Positions 1-5,183 of a stretch of 5,183 nt of DNA are shown in pieces. Below the pieces are notes generated by a model that did not search any database, was not told the origin of the DNA, and saw nothing but the letters and a program-made list of their open reading frames with translations. Numbering within the stretch: the stretch's first letter is position 1; every line of letters starts with the position of its first letter. Origin of the DNA: Candidatus Aegiribacteria sp. (GTDB taxonomy: Bacteria > Fermentibacterota > Fermentibacteria > Fermentibacterales > JCC-6); NCBI GenBank assembly GCA_030600975.1, contig JAUVUL010000174.1, forward strand, positions 1 through 5,183, read 5' to 3'. Both the position numbers and the translations under genes were made by a program.

Positions 1-2738
1 AGCTTGAGGCTGCCGTCACCGAAAAGAACGTACTGGGCCGTATTGCTGTTGTAACCAGCGTCTATCTTCGCGAGCATTACGCACATGCCCACCGAAAGAT
101 CCGGCTCACTGAACATGTTGTCCAGAATACAGCCTAAATAGATTTCGTTCAGGGGACCAGATGTTTTAGCTGTAGCTCCAAGACCGAGTATCGCTCCCCC
201 TGCTCGGGATGTTGTTACCTGCTGAGCCAGGCATTCGGTCGAAGGATTCTGGAACTCGCCGACCTCACAGGAACCGAATAGAGCTACAGGAAGCCGCTGT
301 TCACACGCAAGGAGCCCGTTATCTTCAAGATAGAGAAGGCCTTCGTCCGCCAGCTGGTCATAGGCGCCGTGGCCAAGGTAAAAGGAGACAAGAGCCCCTT
401 CACTCCAAAGGCTTATGTAATCCTCCCGGGCCTGGGGTTTGTTCCACAGGCTGTTCCAGTCGTAAAAGATAAGATAGAGTTTCTCAGGGCGAAGCACATC
501 GGGAAGATGATCAGTCAGCAATCTTTCAATACCCCAGGTATGATATCTTTCGTCACTTCCGTGAAGAGGTGATAGCTCATCGTCGGCAGCACCCAGTACG
601 ACAGTCTGCCATTCCCCGCGGTTTTCGTTGCTGCGGTAGGAAAGACTCCTGTCGACTATCAGCTGCAGGTCCGAACGGTTGGTTATCCCCATTCTGGATA
701 ATGCGATCTGAGGGAGGATGGATCCCTCGACTATTGAAAACTCATCGTCCGATACAGTATCCGAGTTATTCCTGTATAAAATATCAATGTAAGAGATCTT
801 GCTGGAAACGAAATTGAGCGGGTCCCAATTGCCTCCTCCAACAAGAATCAGATCCTCGGGTATCGGATCCCAGGAATCGATGATATGTGAAACCATTGCC
901 TGAATAGCTCCGGGATCTCTGACGCCTCCGTTGAATTCATTGTAAACTTCCGAAGCGGCGACTGCGATTATATCTCCGTTCATCTGCGTCAGTGGGGTTA
1001 TATCATCGAAGAACTCATCAGCCGCAATGTAAACGCACCGGGCGCCATCCATTGTTCCGATGATCCTCCCCGGCGATACGAACCGTACTTCTGAGGGAAA
1101 GCACATATCCCCGTATTCGGAGATCCAGAGTTCCCTGGCCTCCCAGGATACAGGCACTTCAAATTCGAACTGATACGTGTCGTTAACACTGATATTCTCC
1201 GCAAGTGTATCACCACTTACGAGGAATACCAGAGCATCAGTGAGATCGTTTTCCCACGTGAATTCCTGCCGGTCATATACGGGCCACCATTCGAGGGGTA
1301 CCTGAGCCTGGCCCGATATGGACCTGTCAGTCCATCCGAAGACTTCAAACCAGTCAAGAAAAACAGTATCGCTTCCTGATTCCTTGATTATCTGCAGGCT
1401 GAGGCTGTTCCCCGAATCCAGAATTCCATTCAGGGACACAGTAAGCAGATATTCACCGGTACCGCTCCAGATAGTATCGCATACTGCGGTTCCGTTCAGT
1501 AGTATTCTGACATGATGTTTCTTAATGTCGCTGGAAATCAGTTTAATCTTCAGGAAACCGTTGCCTCTGGTCCCGGAAGCATTAAAATTAAAATAGTGCC
1601 ATGTGTCAGAACTGCCTTCGGAACAGATCCATGCCCAGTCATCCGGCAGATCCACGATTCCGCGGGTTCTGACAAGATTCTGTTCCAGGTGCTGCCTTGA
1701 CAGAAAACTGTCAGGCATTGCGGGAGCACCGGTCAGCTCGCCGTCCTGAACGTTCATCCTGATCCCGTCTTCTCCGCCCCATGTAAGCCAGTAAGTATTA
1801 CGGGTACAAAACCTGTGGTTGTAATGGGCAGGCATCCTGTCACTGTCGGGTTCCCACCATGCCAGCCCTCTTCCGAAGAAGTAAAACCTGTCCTCCGCAT
1901 CGAAGGTTCCGTCTCCGCCGTCCTCAATCAGAATGGGAACAGGTCTTGGGCTGTAGTTGTTCTGCCATGGTTCATCCCCCATTTCGCGCCCTCTGCCGCA
2001 GAATAGTGAAAGACTGGACGATGGAGTACCCTCCGCAATATGGATATCAGCTCCGGTAACACAGTATATTCCTGCAGTATCAATATCCAGGGCATACCAT
2101 GGCAGACCCCAGAAGGGACTTGAATCATATCTCTCCACAGGAACTTCCCAGATGTGATTCCCACCTTCGAACAGTGCATCGAATATGGTACCGGCCATAC
2201 CTGAGGCGGAAACCGATGGTCCGGCAGCGGGGTAGGTCAGGCGTATCCGGAATCTGTCAGCTGCATAAAGGGCACCATTACGGCTTATTACAGGATGCAG
2301 TTGAATATGAGCGTAGCCTGCTCTCCTGAAGGTTCCCGTACCGGTGATCAGACCCCACGTACGGGGGATATCTTCAAGAGCTGCCGCTTCGAACCTGTCT
2401 ATCCCGTCTGGAGATACACTTACACTGGAGACAACACCTCCCGAAAGGTAACTGACCCCCTCAGGGATAATTTCAAGTTCAGGTTCAACACCAGGCGGTA
2501 TTGCAAAATAGAGGTCCGCCCCGGGCAGAAGTACGGAACCTGAAGAACCAGAAAAGCCGCAATCATCTGCAAAATAACCTGTCAGGTCATCGGGCAGGCC
2601 TTCAATCGGCTGTATCCCCGAACACACCCAGGTAAGAACTGTTGAGGTTGTTCCCACCTGTACAGGTGTAACGTCAGCCTGCATCGCTGAAGATGAAATG
2701 GAGTCTGTTCCAAGCAGTATAATAAGCAGGAAAGCCAT
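1..2738 (-). CDS. Secreted C25-family cysteine peptidase (gingipain/PorU-like), C-terminus beyond the window
   Basis: Reading the minus strand from the ATG at 2738 gives 912 codons with no stop, running off base 1. The N-terminus (MAFLLIILLG) is a short hydrophobic segment, probably a signal peptide cut near SSA-18. Residues about 205-230 hold a WYALDIDTAGIYCVTG stretch like the N-terminal module of PorU-type proteins. FYFFGRG follows near 285, and a beta-rich module ends in VFLDWFEVFGW near 460. The peptidase domain begins near residue 565 (VYIAADEF) and contains VYNEFNGGVRDPGAIQ and LILVGGGNWDP. The catalytic pair is His790 in FYLGHG and Cys824 in LFGSCEVG. This spacing is close to the His211/Cys244 pair known from gingipain R. 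QYVLFGDGSLK (902-912) marks the usual end of the catalytic domain, so mainly C-terminal modules or a sorting domain are missing. C25 enzymes are exported cysteine endopeptidases or, as PorU, act as type IX secretion sortase. Which role applies here is unknown. An in-frame TGA at 2784-2786, with no start codon in between, forces the ATG at 2738. Only a weak GGA stands in front of it. The gene follows divIVA after 2 bases, so it is probably translated from the same transcript. Confidence 0.93.
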   Translation of the reverse strand, partial: MAFLLIILLGTDSISSSAMQADVTPVQVGTTSTVLTWVCSGIQPIEGLPDDLTGYFADDCGFSGSSGSVLLPGADLYFAIPPGVEPELEIIPEGVSYLSGGVVSSVSVSPDGIDRFEAAALEDIPRTWGLITGTGTFRRAGYAHIQLHPVISRNGALYAADRFRIRLTYPAAGPSVSASGMAGTIFDALFEGGNHIWEVPVERYDSSPFWGLPWYALDIDTAGIYCVTGADIHIAEGTPSSSLSLFCGRGREMGDEPWQNNYSPRPVPILIEDGGDGTFDAEDRFYFFGRGLAWWEPDSDRMPAHYNHRFCTRNTYWLTWGGEDGIRMNVQDGELTGAPAMPDSFLSRQHLEQNLVRTRGIVDLPDDWAWICSEGSSDTWHYFNFNASGTRGNGFLKIKLISSDIKKHHVRILLNGTAVCDTIWSGTGEYLLTVSLNGILDSGNSLSLQIIKESGSDTVFLDWFEVFGWTDRSISGQAQVPLEWWPVYDRQEFTWENDLTDALVFLVSGDTLAENISVNDTYQFEFEVPVSWEARELWISEYGDMCFPSEVRFVSPGRIIGTMDGARCVYIAADEFFDDITPLTQMNGDIIAVAASEVYNEFNGGVRDPGAIQAMVSHIIDSWDPIPEDLILVGGGNWDPLNFVSSKISYIDILYRNNSDTVSDDEFSIVEGSILPQIALSRMGITNRSDLQLIVDRSLSYRSNENRGEWQTVVLGAADDELSPLHGSDERYHTWGIERLLTDHLPDVLRPEKLYLIFYDWNSLWNKPQAREDYISLWSEGALVSFYLGHGAYDQLADEGLLYLEDNGLLACEQRLPVALFGSCEVGEFQNPSTECLAQQVTTSRAGGAILGLGATAKTSGPLNEIYLGCILDNMFSEPDLSVGMCVMLAKIDAGYNSNTAQYVLFGDGSLK

Positions 2739-2740
2739 TA

Positions 2741-3274
2741 TTAAAGTTCCGTAAGTTCTAGCATGGGAGCATCTCCATCCTCTTCACCGGGAAGTTTTTC
2801 CTCTTCAGGGATCATTTCCGATTTGATTCTTTCCTCCTCCAGGTCCAGCATTTTCCCGTGAGAATCGACGAATGACCTTATCTGTGTTAATACCGATAGT
2901 CTTCTATCCTGCAGTTCGCGGATAGTTTCAGTCAGTATCTGAACTCTTTCCCTGGCTTCGGAGACAAGATTGGATGCTTTAATCTCGGCATCCATGATTA
3001 TAAGCTCAGCCTCTCTATCAGCTTCCTTTCTTGCCTGCGTAGCGCTTTGCTGTTGCTGCACCAGCACATCCCTTACCGCACCTTCCATCCGGTCAAAATC
3101 CGATGCTCTGGCTCTGAGGACGAGTAGTTCTTTCTCGGCATTCTCAAGACTCTCGACAAGTTCTTCCCAGGCGGACGCGACCATTTCAAGAAACGCTTCC
3201 ACCTCATCTACATCGTAACCTCTCATGGTTTTGCGGAAATTCTGTCTTCTTATATCAAGAGGCGTAATACGCAC
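2741..3274 (-). CDS. divIVA: DivIVA-domain coiled-coil protein
   Basis: The 177-residue product starts MRITPLDIRRQNFRKTMRGY, the DivIVA N-terminal signature (TPLDI, then F13, then RGYD at 18-21, then DEVEAFL). Family proteins bind negatively curved membrane at poles or septa through this N-terminal domain and oligomerise through coiled coils. Residues about 28-155 are heptad-like and rich in Glu, Arg, Leu and Gln, consistent with coiled coil, including a QQQQ run near 74. The tail from about 150 is strongly acidic. B. subtilis DivIVA is 164 residues, so the size fits. Position 17, a membrane-inserting Phe in B. subtilis, is Met here, while Arg18 is kept. The start is GTG (3272-3274), supported by GGAG seven bases upstream. 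It is the first gene after the promoter at 3348-3375 and is followed two bases later by the C25 peptidase gene. A role in cell shape, polarity or division is inferred from the family only. Confidence 0.92.
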   Translation of the reverse strand: MRITPLDIRRQNFRKTMRGYDVDEVEAFLEMVASAWEELVESLENAEKELLVLRARASDFDRMEGAVRDVLVQQQQSATQARKEADREAELIIMDAEIKASNLVSEARERVQILTETIRELQDRRLSVLTQIRSFVDSHGKMLDLEEERIKSEMIPEEEKLPGEEDGDAPMLELTEL

Positions 3275-3281
3275 GGTGATT

Positions 3282-3285
3282 CTCC
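3282..3285 (-). promoter_or_regulatory. Ribosome binding site of divIVA
   Basis: GGAG on the minus strand lies seven bases before the GTG at 3274. The nearby ATGs upstream (around 3287 and 3293) are out of frame with the DivIVA domain. The site therefore fixes GTG as the start. Confidence 0.75.
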
Positions 3286-3347
3286 ATTTCCATATCCGCT
3301 GAGATCAGGGAAACTGACCCCCTATGTTCGAATATACACACTATGGA

Positions 3348-3375
3348 ATAATATTTACTGTTCATTTGAAGTCAA
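3348..3375 (-). promoter_or_regulatory. Sigma70-like promoter for divIVA and the C25 peptidase gene
   Basis: On the minus strand TTGACT (3370-3375, 5 of 6 to consensus) is followed after 16 bases by TATTAT (3348-3353, 5 of 6). The expected transcript start is near 3340, leaving a leader of about 65 bases before divIVA. The site lies in the AT-rich 117-base gap just after the yggS stop. No hairpin terminator is visible there, so read-through from yggS is also possible. Confidence 0.6.
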
Positions 3376-3391
3376 TTGCATTCTAGCCGAT

Positions 3392-4093
3392 CTACCTAGG
3401 ACCGAAAAGGTATCTGCCGAGTCTGATGGTGGTGGCCCCCTCTTTCACTGCGAGTACAAAATCATCACTCATTCCCATTGAAAGCTCGGAGAGGTCAAAA
3501 CCGCAAGTACTCTCGAGGTGGTCCCTGAGCTTCCGAAGAAGGGCGAAGGCTTCAGAGGTGTCCTGTTCGCTTCCCCCCAGGGGTCCTACAGTCATCAATC
3601 CTGAAATATGCAGACCGGTCTCTCTGATCTCACCCAGAACATCACAGAGCAGATGATAATCGGGATTGAAGCCATGCTTGGATACTTCACCGGATGTATT
3701 CACTTCTAGGAGGATACCAGGCTGCTCCTCCCCTCTTGAAACCGTTCTTCGAGCTATTTCCCTGGCGATTTTCAATCTGCCCACGGAATCTATCCAGTGA
3801 AAATCCCGTACGGCCTGCCGTACCTCTCCCGTATGTATGGGTCCGATCATATGGAATTCAGCGGCATCCTTTCCCAAGGCCTTAATCTTACGACCCCCCT
3901 CACTGACGCGATTTTCTCCGAGGAGCGTCACTCCGGCTTCAATAGCCATAGCAGCAACTTCTACAGGATGTGTTTTAGTGACGGCCATTATTGCGACCAC
4001 ACGGTCGGATTCTCCACAGGAATTAAGGGCTCCCTCAACCAGTTCAATAGCGGCCTGAAGATTGCTTTCAATGATCTCTACTGAAGTAATCAC
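3392..4093 (-). CDS. yggS: YggS/PLPBP-family pyridoxal phosphate homeostasis protein
   Basis: This is a single-domain fold-type III (alanine racemase-like barrel) protein of the YggS/PROSC family, which binds PLP without known enzyme activity and affects vitamin B6 and amino-acid balance in the cytoplasm. With the GTG at 4093 it has 233 residues. AVTKTHP carries the PLP lysine (K40). GENRVSEGG (from 59), FHMIGPIHTGEVR (80-92), SKHGF (138-142), ISGLMTVGP, LSMGMSDDF (204-212) and IRLGRYLFG (223-231) follow in the usual order. The last two are the canonical C-terminal signatures. Length matches the family (about 230). The reading frame extends to another GTG at 4099, but the strong GGGAGG overlaps that codon and is ideally placed for the GTG at 4093, so the shorter start is preferred. 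The usual LQSNK motif reads IHTGE here. The gene diverges from the Fur-family gene across 95 bases and stops shortly before the divIVA promoter. Confidence 0.95.
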   Translation of the reverse strand: MITSVEIIESNLQAAIELVEGALNSCGESDRVVAIMAVTKTHPVEVAAMAIEAGVTLLGENRVSEGGRKIKALGKDAAEFHMIGPIHTGEVRQAVRDFHWIDSVGRLKIAREIARRTVSRGEEQPGILLEVNTSGEVSKHGFNPDYHLLCDVLGEIRETGLHISGLMTVGPLGGSEQDTSEAFALLRKLRDHLESTCGFDLSELSMGMSDDFVLAVKEGATTIRLGRYLFGPR

Positions 4094-4095
4094 GT

Positions 4096-4104
4096 TCACC
4101 TCCC
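4096..4104 (-). promoter_or_regulatory. Strong ribosome binding site of yggS that decides its start
   Basis: The minus-strand sequence GGGAGGTGA is a long match to the 16S anti-Shine-Dalgarno. It contains the GTG at 4097-4099. The in-frame GTG at 4091-4093 lies five bases after GGGAGG, a normal spacing, which makes 4093 the better start. Confidence 0.7.
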
Positions 4105-4128
4105 GGGGAAATATGGGTAAAGCTCAGG

Positions 4129-4157
4129 TTGCTGTCACACCGCATGCAGTATATATT
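4129..4157 (+). promoter_or_regulatory. Possible promoter of the Fur-family/znuA operon
   Basis: TTGCTG (4129-4134) is separated by 17 bases from TATATT (4152-4157). The -10 matches consensus at 5 of 6 positions but the -35 at only 3. The spacing is right, and a transcript starting near 4164 would just include the AAGGA ribosome site. The stretch 4148-4160 is AT-rich with several alternative -10 hexamers, so the exact register is uncertain. Confidence 0.4.
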
Positions 4158-4163
4158 ATTGCA
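4145..4163. promoter_or_regulatory. Candidate operator palindrome for the Fur/Zur-family regulator
   Basis: TGCAGTATATATTATTGCA has TGCA arms and inner TA pairs in dyad symmetry (12 of 18 arm positions paired) around an AT-rich centre. It overlaps the presumed -10 of the regulator gene. Fur-family boxes are AT-rich dyads of about 19 bases placed this way, and autoregulation is common. It does not match a known Fur, Zur or PerR consensus exactly, so the assignment rests on position and symmetry. It also lies in the only gap upstream of yggS and could affect both directions. Confidence 0.4.
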
Positions 4164-4176
4164 ACTGTTTCGCATT

Positions 4177-4181
4177 AAGGA
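4177..4181 (+). promoter_or_regulatory. Ribosome binding site of the Fur-family gene
   Basis: AAGGA lies seven bases before the ATG at 4189. The frame is open further upstream, to a TTG at 4129, but that would add 20 residues that do not belong to the family and would run through the promoter region. The ATG at 4189 is therefore preferred. Confidence 0.7.
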
Positions 4182-4188
4182 AAAAACA

Positions 4189-4611
4189 ATGAATTTCGCA
4201 GGGATCTGGAAAAAGTTGAGAGATATGGGGTTGAGAATCACGCCGCTCAAAAAACAGGTGGTTGAACTCTTCATTAATGGTGCCTGTGGTCTTTCAGCCA
4301 GGGATATTCACGACCGACTATCGTGTAATCCTCATATATCAACAGTTCATCGATGCCTCGGTTCCCTGGAAAAAGTCGGTTTTCTCAGACCTGACAGAAA
4401 CTACGAGGGTATCCTGCGTTACCGATGCTCAAGATCCTTCTATCCCGACCATGGCCATTTCAAATGTGAAGAATGCGGCAGGAAATTCCCCGTTTCCTGC
4501 AGTCTCCCGGACGAATTCATAAAAATGGTGGAAAAAACGTGCAGCTTTAAAATAGTCAATTCGGATTTCTTCCTTGAAGGGAAATGCAGTAAATGTTCAG
4601 TAGAAGAATGA
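4189..4611 (+). CDS. Fur-family metal-dependent repressor, probably zinc-responsive (Zur-like)
   Basis: The 140-residue protein has the Fur-family layout. An N-terminal winged helix (residues 1-75) includes GLRITPLKKQVVELF (14-28) and LSARDIHDRL. The helix ISTVHRCLGSLEKVGF (50-65) corresponds to the recognition helix and following segment. A C-terminal metal and dimerisation domain follows. The structural zinc cysteines are present as C93/C96 (CEEC) and C133/C136 (CSKC). The likely sensing residues are D69, C80, H88 and H90. The Asp-Cys-His-His set and the RYRCS context resemble Zur proteins. Fur's Glu81, Glu101 and His125 equivalents are missing (Ser81, Pro101, Ser125 by simple alignment). 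Such proteins repress zinc-uptake genes when zinc is bound. The next gene, overlapping by 19 bases, is a ZnuA-like binding protein, which supports a zinc role. A dyad upstream (4145-4163) could be its own operator. The family is near certain; the metal is inferred. Confidence 0.92.
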   Translation: MNFAGIWKKLRDMGLRITPLKKQVVELFINGACGLSARDIHDRLSCNPHISTVHRCLGSLEKVGFLRPDRNYEGILRYRCSRSFYPDHGHFKCEECGRKFPVSCSLPDEFIKMVEKTCSFKIVNSDFFLEGKCSKCSVEE

Positions 4612-5183
4612 TCACAGGTCTTCTATCAGTTCTTACCCTCCTGGTAATACTTCTTCAGTCCGGTTGCGGAGAAACACGCCCTGACGAAGGAGGGAAACTG
4701 ATAGTAGCCGTGAGCGTTCTGCCGCAGAAGTATTTCGTAGAGAAGATAGCCGGTGATTTAATTGACATTGTCGTTGTTGTACCTCCCGGAGCAAACCCCG
4801 CTACGTACGAACCCTCCCCGTCGGACATGAGGAATATGAGCAGTGTGGACATATGGTTCACGATTGGAGTCCCTTTTGAATCCCCTTGGCTTCCAAGGTT
4901 TACAGGCACTAACCCTGATCTGATGATCAGAAGTACAATAGAGAACATCGAGAGACTTCCCATCGACAGATACGGCGTTGCCGGCCATGAAACATCATCG
5001 GAACATCACAGTCATTCCCGTGGTTCCACAGACCCGCATGTATGGCTTTCACCGGAACTGGTCCGTAGCCAGGCGGCTGCGATCGCGGAGGAGCTCTCAC
5101 TGCTTGACAGCTCAGGAGCGGATGGATACATGACGAACCTGAACAGTTTCAACACGGAGATCGATTCCCTTCAGAACAATATC
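4593..5183 (+). CDS. znuA: ZnuA/TroA-family metal ABC transporter substrate-binding lipoprotein, 3' end beyond the window
   Basis: Cluster A-I binding proteins capture Zn or Mn outside the cytoplasmic membrane and deliver it to an ABC permease. The 197 visible residues show MFSRRMITGLL and a hydrophobic core ending in LQSGC. This looks like a lipoprotein signal with C25 as the lipidated residue, although Gln at -3 is not the canonical Leu. VSVLPQKYFVEKIAGD (41-55), PPGANPATYEPSPSDM (64-79) and DIWFTIGVPFE (86-96) are family landmarks. A His-rich loop (H132, H138, H139, H141) and DPHVWLSP (147-154) follow; H149 is the conserved second ligand. The first ligand His, normally in PHxYxPxPSD, is Ala70 here. 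The start at 4593 (AAGGG 11 bases upstream) keeps two arginines before the hydrophobic core. A start at 4608, whose ATGA overlaps the regulator's stop, would lose them. The roughly C-terminal third is missing, so the third ligand region cannot be checked. Permease and ATPase genes would be expected next. Confidence 0.93.
   Translation, partial: MFSRRMITGLLSVLTLLVILLQSGCGETRPDEGGKLIVAVSVLPQKYFVEKIAGDLIDIVVVVPPGANPATYEPSPSDMRNMSSVDIWFTIGVPFESPWLPRFTGTNPDLMIRSTIENIERLPIDRYGVAGHETSSEHHSHSRGSTDPHVWLSPELVRSQAAAIAEELSLLDSSGADGYMTNLNSFNTEIDSLQNNI

Noticed and set aside
1..5. Window begins with AGCTT, like a cut HindIII site
   Set aside because: Five bases are expected by chance, and nothing else suggests a cloning junction.
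209..2543. Many plus-strand ORFs of 60-90 codons, plus two minus-strand ones at 998-1216 and 1928-2179
   Set aside because: All lie inside the continuous minus-strand C25 peptidase frame, have low-complexity or Arg/Ser/Pro-rich shadow-like translations, and show no family motifs.
2970..3218. Plus-strand ORF, very rich in Ser and Ala
   Set aside because: It is the antisense shadow of the DivIVA coiled coil, whose Glu/Arg/Leu codons read as Ser/Ala on the other strand.
3301..3325. Possible hairpin in the divIVA leader (TCAG ... CTGA)
   Set aside because: The stem is only four base pairs with no U-run and no riboswitch-like structure.
3426..4084. Plus-strand ORFs opposite yggS
   Set aside because: They are antisense to a clearly conserved YggS frame and have no recognisable domains or ribosome sites.
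4110..4138. Possible yggS promoter: GTGACA (4133-4138) and CATATT (4110-4115), 17-base spacer, minus strand
   Set aside because: The implied transcript would start inside the Shine-Dalgarno sequence of yggS, leaving almost no leader. The -10 matches consensus at only 4 of 6 positions.
4068..4274. Minus-strand ORF across the yggS/regulator gap
   Set aside because: It overlaps the conserved starts of both flanking genes and runs through their promoter region; it has no motif.
4655..4988. Minus-strand ORFs opposite the ZnuA-like gene
   Set aside because: They are shadows of the conserved plus-strand binding-protein frame.

Overview
The window is a gene-dense bacterial segment with six protein features and no RNA genes, mobile elements, CRISPR arrays or long repeats. 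No gap between genes reaches 120 bases. Three genes lie on the minus strand (1-4093) and two on the plus strand (4189-5183). The first and last genes run off the window edges. Base composition is fairly balanced, GTG starts are used, and Shine-Dalgarno sequences are recognisable. A large secreted gingipain-type (C25) protease next to a DivIVA-domain gene suggests an uncultured, Gram-negative-like bacterium, perhaps a candidate phylum near the Fibrobacteres-Chlorobi-Bacteroidetes group. That placement is inference only; no taxonomic marker is present.

Minus strand, left part. A good sigma70-like promoter (3348-3375) reads into a GTG-started DivIVA-domain gene (2741-3274). Two bases after its stop begins a very long reading frame (2738 to beyond base 1). 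This frame encodes an exported, multidomain C25 cysteine peptidase of gingipain/PorU type; 912 residues are visible and the His-Cys pair is intact. The frame has no interruption, so all plus-strand ORFs across 209-2543 are shadows of it. Upstream of the promoter, on the same strand, is yggS (3392-4093), a PLP-binding homeostasis protein. Its most likely start is a GTG two codons inside the longest frame.

Plus strand, right part. Diverging from yggS across 95 bases is a Fur-family regulator (4189-4611). Its metal-site residues (Asp69, Cys80, His88, His90) look more like a zinc sensor (Zur) than Fur. It overlaps the start of a ZnuA/TroA-family metal-binding lipoprotein (4593 to beyond 5183). 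Together they look like the head of a self-regulated zinc-uptake operon, with the permease and ATPase expected downstream of the window. An imperfect palindrome (4145-4163) over the presumed -10 region is a candidate operator.

I see no wholly new system. The points most worth a second look are the DivIVA/C25-peptidase pairing, the unusually short and uncharged signal peptide of the peptidase, the loss of the first metal-ligand His in the ZnuA-like protein, and the altered conserved motif in YggS.
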